Origin: DMER01 sp003451645
Lineage (GTDB): Bacteria; Pseudomonadota; Alphaproteobacteria; Micropepsales; Micropepsaceae
NCBI GenBank assembly: GCA_031976175.1
Contig: DALYLR010000035.1
Span: forward strand, 1-35,465
Direction of reading: 5' to 3'
DNA: 35,465 nt
Shown here: positions 31,510-35,465 of the stretch, piece after piece
Layout of the letters: each line of letters opens with the position of its first letter
Numbering within the stretch: position 1 is the first letter of the stretch
The notes under the pieces: generated by a model
Database searches by the model: none
Told to the model about the DNA's origin: nothing
Seen by the model: the letters and a program-made list of their open reading frames with translations, nothing else
Translations under genes and position numbers: made by a program

Positions 31510-33900
31510 ATGTCCTCGACCGAAGCAAAGCCAAGCGCGGATCAGCCGGATAAACGTGACCCGGTCTGCGGCATGACCCCGAAGGCCGACACCCCGCACC
31601 GCCTCACGCATGAAGGCGCCGAGGTCTTATTCTGCAGCGCGGGCTGCAAATCCAAGTTTGAAGCCAATCCTTCTGCCTACATGACTCGTTCTGCGGTGCA
31701 CAAAGCGCAGATGCCTGATCACGCAGGCCACGGACCCGCCTGCCACGATCACGCCAGCGAGGCGCCTTCAAAGACAGCGGCCCCGGGCAGCCAGTGGACC
31801 TGCCCCATGCACCTGGAAATCGTTCGGGATGGTCCCGGAGCCTGCCCGATCTGCGGCATGGCCCTGGAACCGATGACGCCGACTGCAGGCGGCGGCCCCA
31901 ATCCCGAGCTGCACGACATGAAACGGCGCTTCCTGTTCGGCGTCGTGCTGTCACTGCCTTTGCTGGTCATCGAGATGGGCGGACATTTCTTTGGAATTGA
32001 CCGGTTCATTCCGCCCACGATCAATCCCTGGATCCAGATGGCACTGGCAACGCCCGTGGTGCTCTGGGCGGGCTGGCCTTTCTTCGCGCGGGGCGCCGCA
32101 TCGGTAAAAAGCCGCAGCCTGAACATGTTTTCTCTGATCGCACTCGGCACCGGTGCGGCCTGGATTTACAGTATGGTGGCGGCGATCGCGCCGGGCCTGT
32201 TCCCGGCCGAGCTGCGCTCGGCGCACGGAACCGTGCCGGTTTATTTTGAAGCTGCCGCCGTGATCATCACGCTGGTTCTGCTCGGTCAGGTACTCGAACT
32301 ACAAGCGCGTGAAGCGACCGGGGGCGCTATCCGGGCGCTACTCGACCTTGCTCCAAAGACCGCGCGCCGGATCAAAGCGGATGGAACTGAAGAAGATGTG
32401 CCGCTTGAGACGGTCATCGCCGGTGACCGCCTGCGCGTGCGGCCCGGAGAAAAAATACCGGTGGACGGCATCGTCACCGAAGGGCGCTCCTCAATCGACG
32501 AGTCGATGGTCACGGGAGAGTCGATGCCCGTGACCAAGTCAGTAAGTGACCGGGTGATTGGCGCAACGGTAAACCAGACCGGCAGCCTGATCGTTGAAGC
32601 GCAGCGGGTCGGCAGCGAGACCATGCTCTCCCAGATCGTCCATCTCGTCGCCGACGCGCAGCGCAGCCGCGCGCCCATCCAGCGCCTCGCAGACCAGGTG
32701 TCGGGCTGGTTTGTCCCAGCCGTCATCGTCATCGCTGTGACGGCCTTCTTCGGCTGGCTCATGTTCGGACCAGACCCTGCCTTCTCCTACGGGCTGATCG
32801 CGGCCGTCTCGGTGCTGATCATCGCCTGTCCCTGCGCGCTGGGCCTTGCCACGCCCATGTCGATCATGACCGGCGTCGGCGCGGGCGCGCGCGCCGGCGT
32901 GCTGATCCGGAATGCCGAGGCGCTCGAACGCATGGAAAAGGTCGACACACTGCTCATCGACAAGACCGGGACGCTGACGGAAGGCAGGCCGGCGCTTGTC
33001 GGGATGGATATGACGCCGGGCGCTGATGAAAACGCTGCCCTTCGTATTGCCGCAAGTCTCGAGAGCGTCAGTGAGCATCCTTTGGCGACCGCAATCGTCG
33101 CCGCAGCCCGCGCAAAAGGTCTTGCACTTGCCGAACCGGCACACTTCGACTCGCCCACGGGAAAAGGTGTCGTTGGGGTCATCGAGGGTCAGATAGTAGC
33201 ACTGGGCGCTGAGCGCTTCATGGACGAACTCGGTATCGACACGGCCGCGCTGCAAGCGCTTGCTGAGCGCCGACGGGCGGACGGGGCAACAGCCATCTAT
33301 CTCGCCGTCGATGGCGCCGCGCTGGCGGTGCTGGCCATTGCCGACCCGGTGAAGGCATCAACGCCGGACGCGCTAAAAGCCCTTCAGGATGCCGGCCTGC
33401 ATATCGTCATGGCGACAGGCGACAATCGCACGACCGCAGAATCAATCGCCCGATCACTCGGCATCAATGCCGTCGAGGCCGAAGTCCTGCCTGCCCAGAA
33501 GGCCGAGATCGTGAAGCGCCTGATGGCCGAAGGCCGGGTCGTGGCCATGGCGGGGGACGGCGTCAATGACGCCCCGGCCCTCGCAGCCGCCGATGTCGGT
33601 ATCGCGATGGGCACCGGCACGGATGTCGCCATAGAAAGCGCCGGCGTTACGTTGCTGAAGGGAGACCTCAGAGGCATTGTACGGGCCCGGACGATTTCGC
33701 GGGCAACCATGCGAAACATCCGCCAGAATCTCTTCTTTGCTTTCGCCTATAATGCTGCTGGCATCCCCATCGCCGCTGGCGTTCTCTTTCCCATCACAGG
33801 CGCATTGCTCTCCCCCATGATTGCAGCTGCCGCAATGGCCCTGTCCTCCGTCTCCGTGATTGCCAATTCGCTTCGGCTGAATGCGCTCGAAAGAAACTAA
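31510..33900 (+). CDS. copper-exporting P1B-1 ATPase
   Basis: A 796-residue P-type ATPase of the CopA/CopB-type, with an AGGAG ribosome binding site before ATG 31510. The N-terminus has a YHS domain (about 16-60: RDPVCGM ... FCSAGCKSKF) and a heavy-metal-binding domain (about 97-122: WTCPMH ... CPICGM), instead of the usual CxxC ferredoxin-like domain. The membrane metal site is CPC at 440-442; the phosphorylated Asp is D484 in DKTGT; TGES is at 335-338 and GDGVNDAP follows. It moves Cu(I) or Ag(I) out of the cytoplasm. The promoter has CsoR-like operators, which fits copper control. The order YHS-HMBD-ATPase is common in alphaproteobacterial resistance islands. Confidence 0.95.
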   Translation: MSSTEAKPSADQPDKRDPVCGMTPKADTPHRLTHEGAEVLFCSAGCKSKFEANPSAYMTRSAVHKAQMPDHAGHGPACHDHASEAPSKTAAPGSQWTCPMHLEIVRDGPGACPICGMALEPMTPTAGGGPNPELHDMKRRFLFGVVLSLPLLVIEMGGHFFGIDRFIPPTINPWIQMALATPVVLWAGWPFFARGAASVKSRSLNMFSLIALGTGAAWIYSMVAAIAPGLFPAELRSAHGTVPVYFEAAAVIITLVLLGQVLELQAREATGGAIRALLDLAPKTARRIKADGTEEDVPLETVIAGDRLRVRPGEKIPVDGIVTEGRSSIDESMVTGESMPVTKSVSDRVIGATVNQTGSLIVEAQRVGSETMLSQIVHLVADAQRSRAPIQRLADQVSGWFVPAVIVIAVTAFFGWLMFGPDPAFSYGLIAAVSVLIIACPCALGLATPMSIMTGVGAGARAGVLIRNAEALERMEKVDTLLIDKTGTLTEGRPALVGMDMTPGADENAALRIAASLESVSEHPLATAIVAAARAKGLALAEPAHFDSPTGKGVVGVIEGQIVALGAERFMDELGIDTAALQALAERRRADGATAIYLAVDGAALAVLAIADPVKASTPDALKALQDAGLHIVMATGDNRTTAESIARSLGINAVEAEVLPAQKAEIVKRLMAEGRVVAMAGDGVNDAPALAAADVGIAMGTGTDVAIESAGVTLLKGDLRGIVRARTISRATMRNIRQNLFFAFAYNAAGIPIAAGVLFPITGALLSPMIAAAAMALSSVSVIANSLRLNALERN

Positions 33901-33992
33901 TTGGACGATCTCACGAAGCCTTGTCCAACAACAGAGAAGGCAAGTGCAAGACGGCAAGAGCGATTAAGCAGCTTGTTGTTAGCTATGAGCGC

Positions 33993-34286
33993 TTAACTCC
34001 GTAGCTCGTCCTGCACGATCCTGGGTCGCCTTTCGATGAGCGCGAGCAATACCCGCGCCGGGCCTTCAGGGCGCCGGCGCCCCTGCTCCCAGCCTCGCAG
34101 GGTACCTACGGCGACGCCAATGCTGCGAGCAAATTCGGCCTGCGACAATCCTGAGCGCTCGCGGATTGCTGCCACATCAGGCTCCGGCACTTCGATATGA
34201 TGAACCCGTGCGCCTGTCTTGTGACCTTTGGCGTGGGTGAGCGCCTCTTGGAGGCCTTGCTTGATGCTGGCGGCGGCGTTGGTCAT
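33993..34286 (-). CDS. higA: HigA-like antitoxin, Xre-family
   Basis: A 97-residue antitoxin/regulator. The helix-turn-helix at about 45-90 reads RSGLSQAEFARSIGVAVGTL and GWEQGRRRPEGPARVLLALI, a pattern of the HigA/NadS group. The start at 34286 lies one base after the toxin stop and has GGAAAG before it; starts at 34298 and 34319 overlap the toxin. It follows the toxin gene, the HigBA order. Since the toxin is interrupted, the antitoxin may now only act as a regulator. Confidence 0.85.
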   Translation of the reverse strand: MTNAAASIKQGLQEALTHAKGHKTGARVHHIEVPEPDVAAIRERSGLSQAEFARSIGVAVGTLRGWEQGRRRPEGPARVLLALIERRPRIVQDELRS

Positions 34287-34287
34287 G

Positions 34288-34623
34288 TCACTTTCCATAA
34301 GTATCAGCGATGAGATCACAGCGTTCGATCAGTTCGGCGCGTTCGGTTGGAGAGATGTTGGCCCTTTCATTTTTCGCAAACACGGTGAGCAGAAAGAGAG
34401 GCATGTCACGAGAGCGGTAGAAATGGATCACACGGTATCCGCCGCTTTTGCCTGCGCCCCTTCGGGCGACGCGCACCTTCCTCAATCCGCCTCCGAGACT
34501 GATGCCCGCCTAAGGATCGGCCGCCAACGCCGAAATCAGATCAGCTTTCTCCTCATCCGTCATGCCTGCAGAGTGTGATCGCCGGATAAACTCCGGTGTT
34601 TCAACAACTGTCAGCATCGACAT
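34288..34623 (-). pseudogene. higB: HigB/RelE-family toxin with an in-frame amber stop
   Basis: The frame from ATG 34623 reads MSMLTVVETPEFIRRSHSAG and on to ALAADP, then TAG at codon 38 (34510-34512), then AGISLGGGLRKVRVARRG through to FLLTVFAKNERANISPTERA and the natural stop at 34288. The two parts together are a full-length RelE/HigB-type mRNA interferase; homologues usually have Glu (GAG) at the stop position, one base away from TAG. The surviving 65-residue downstream frame (from 34485) lacks the first helices. Loss of the toxin with the antitoxin kept is a common end state, but a sequence error is possible. Confidence 0.85.
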
Positions 34624-34640
34624 CGCGCTATCCCGATATA

Positions 34641-34670
34641 TACGTCATTGACGCATAAGTCAATGACGTA
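34641..34670. promoter_or_regulatory. inverted-repeat operator of the HigBA locus
   Basis: TACGTCATTGAC at 34641-34652 and GTCAATGACGTA at 34659-34670 form a perfect 12-bp inverted repeat with the 6-base spacer GCATAA. It lies 18 bases upstream of the toxin start, where antitoxin proteins of this type bind to repress their own operon. Confidence 0.8.
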
Positions 34671-35003
34671 GCTATAACTTCAATCTTCGCTCCACAATTC
34701 TTGCTTCGAGATGGATCGGCAACCTCTTTGACGAAGCCCCCTTGACCCGGCTTTAGGGTCAGGGACTTCATGTTGTCGGATATGTTGTGGAATTCGGAAT
34801 CGAACCCTAATCCAAGTCCGACAGCTGCCGAATTGTTGGCAGATTGTTGGCATCCGACGATGCGCCAAATTTATTTGCTTTCTAAAAACAGGGCAATAAG
34901 GGCGCTTGCGATTCCGCCCCCGGGCACCATGTTTCCCGCCTGCTGCACTCCCGGCGGCTGTCCAATCATCTTGAACAAATGGCTCGCCTTCGCAGAGAGC
35001 CAG
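34671..35003. other. gene-free boundary region
   Basis: I see no supported gene in these 333 bases. They hold the right copy of the 66-bp repeat (34741-34806) and a small tandem TTGTTGGCA repeat near 34834-34855. The region separates the accessory cargo from an ordinary metabolic gene, so it is a candidate island boundary. Confidence 0.5.
34741..34806 (+). repeat. right copy of a diverged 66-bp direct repeat
   Basis: Begins CTTGACCCG and ends GTGGAATTCGGAATCGAACC, the same ends and the same length as 7842-7907. Read on the minus strand, the end GGTTCGATTCC looks like a tRNA T-loop, but no tRNA fold can be built from the sequence around it. Confidence 0.5.
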
Positions 35004-35465
35004 TTAGCGTTCGGGATCTTCGCTGACTTGCACGAGGGTCTTGCCGAAATTGTTGCCGGCCAGCATGGCGCGGAAGGCGGCGGGGGCCGAGCGCAGGCCC
35101 GGCGAGATGTCTTCCCGGTAGCGGATGTGCCCGCTGCGGAGCCAGTCCGCCATTTCGGATAGGAAAGTGTCCTGATGGCTGGGGACGAAATCACCGACGA
35201 AGAGCGGGTGCACCTTCACGCCCTGGCGGGCGAAGACCGGCGCGCCGGTTTGCCGCCAGGCCTCCATGATGTCGCCGTCCGCGGCGCCGTATTGCGATGC
35301 GAGACCGCACAGCGTGATGCGGGCGTTCCGGTTCAGGAGCGGGATGACGGCTTCGTAGACGGCGCCGCCGACGTTTTCGAAATAGATGTCGGCGCCGCCG
35401 GGACAGGCGGCGCGAAGCTGTTCGGGGAAATCCGGAGCGAGATGCGAGATGCAGGCGTCGAAGCC
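35004..35465 (-). CDS. NADP-dependent medium-chain oxidoreductase, C-terminal part (runs off the right edge)
   Basis: The frame is open from the right edge of the window to the stop at 35004, giving the last 153 residues of a medium-chain dehydrogenase/reductase of the leukotriene B4 12-hydroxydehydrogenase/curcumin-reductase type. Seen are the DIYFENVGGAVYEAVIPLLN segment after the Rossmann fold, ARITLCGLASQY, and the C-terminal YREDISPGLRSAPAAFRAML followed by GNNFGKTLVQV. These NADPH enzymes reduce activated C=C bonds. The start lies outside. It is probably a chromosomal gene beyond the accessory region. Confidence 0.9.
   Translation of the reverse strand, partial: GFDACISHLAPDFPEQLRAACPGGADIYFENVGGAVYEAVIPLLNRNARITLCGLASQYGAADGDIMEAWRQTGAPVFARQGVKVHPLFVGDFVPSHQDTFLSEMADWLRSGHIRYREDISPGLRSAPAAFRAMLAGNNFGKTLVQVSEDPER

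Noticed and set aside
34741..34830. tRNA gene or tRNA fragment on the minus strand, because of a GGTTCGATTCC T-loop-like string
   Set aside because: The stems of the T-arm and the acceptor do not pair, and no D or anticodon arm can be found.
34770..35162. Plus-strand frame of 130 codons at the right edge
   Set aside because: It is antisense to the clear oxidoreductase gene and covers the boundary region.
1..35465. CRISPR arrays, rRNA, insertion sequences with complete transposases
   Set aside because: I found no regular spaced repeats, no rRNA sequence and no transposase gene in the window.

Overview
The window is a GC-rich bacterial accessory region. Protein families, the DUF736 and AlpA-like genes at the left edge and codon usage suggest an alphaproteobacterium, perhaps a marine Hyphomonadaceae-like lineage (genus-level assignment is a guess). 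It looks like part of an integrative or plasmid-borne element carrying defence, toxin-antitoxin and heavy-metal cargo. There is a 10-N assembly gap at 8497-8506.

Layout. (1) 79-683: two small mobile-element genes, DUF736 and an AlpA-like regulator. (2) 948-5002, minus strand: a tight three-gene operon encoding a ComEC-like metallo-beta-lactamase-fold hydrolase, a single polypeptide combining E2-like, E1/ThiF-like and JAB/JAMM domains, and a multi-pass membrane protein. This is the most interesting system here: a bacterial ubiquitin-like conjugation/deconjugation module with no visible ubiquitin-like gene, in which the hydrolase itself ends in a flexible tail with a C-terminal glycine. (3) 5758-7552: hipBA. 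(4) 7553-10265: gene-poor sequence with a possible coding remnant, the N gap and an ATP-grasp enzyme gene whose start is lost in the gap.

(5) 10266-20590, plus strand: a Zn/Co/Cd efflux cluster with a His-rich secreted peptide, CzcC, CzcB, CzcA, a P1B-4-type ATPase, DUF3147, a small lipoprotein, a frameshifted HupE and a transmembrane anchor protein. (6) 20793-23393, minus strand: csoR, an AraC-type regulator, a DUF3703-paraoxonase-like fusion and a tiny coupled membrane peptide. (7) 23452-33900, plus strand: a copper cluster with a His/Cys-rich secreted protein, a CusF-like protein, the multicopper oxidase CopA, CopB, CopC, CopD, two NTF2-like proteins (the first interrupted by a stop), a second AraC regulator, a sterol-desaturase-family membrane protein and a P1B-1 copper ATPase. 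(8) 33993-34623, minus strand: a HigBA-type locus whose toxin carries an in-frame stop, with a strong inverted-repeat operator. (9) The right edge holds the 3' end of a chromosomal-type NADP-dependent oxidoreductase.

The copper genes appear to be tied together by CsoR: the csoR/23452 intergenic region and the copA-ATPase promoter share the same TTGAC-ATAC-n6-GGGGTATA arrangement. Periplasmic oxidation and binding (CopA, CopC, CusF), outer-membrane CopB, inner-membrane CopD and cytoplasmic Cu export together cover all compartments; the Czc pump and P1B-4 ATPase do the same for divalent cations. A diverged 66-bp direct repeat (7842-7907 and 34741-34806) brackets the metal cargo and may mark former island ends. 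Four genes carry apparent lesions or gaps (hupE frameshift, NTF2-like stop, toxin stop, ATP-grasp gap), as expected of decaying mobile cargo or of some sequence error.
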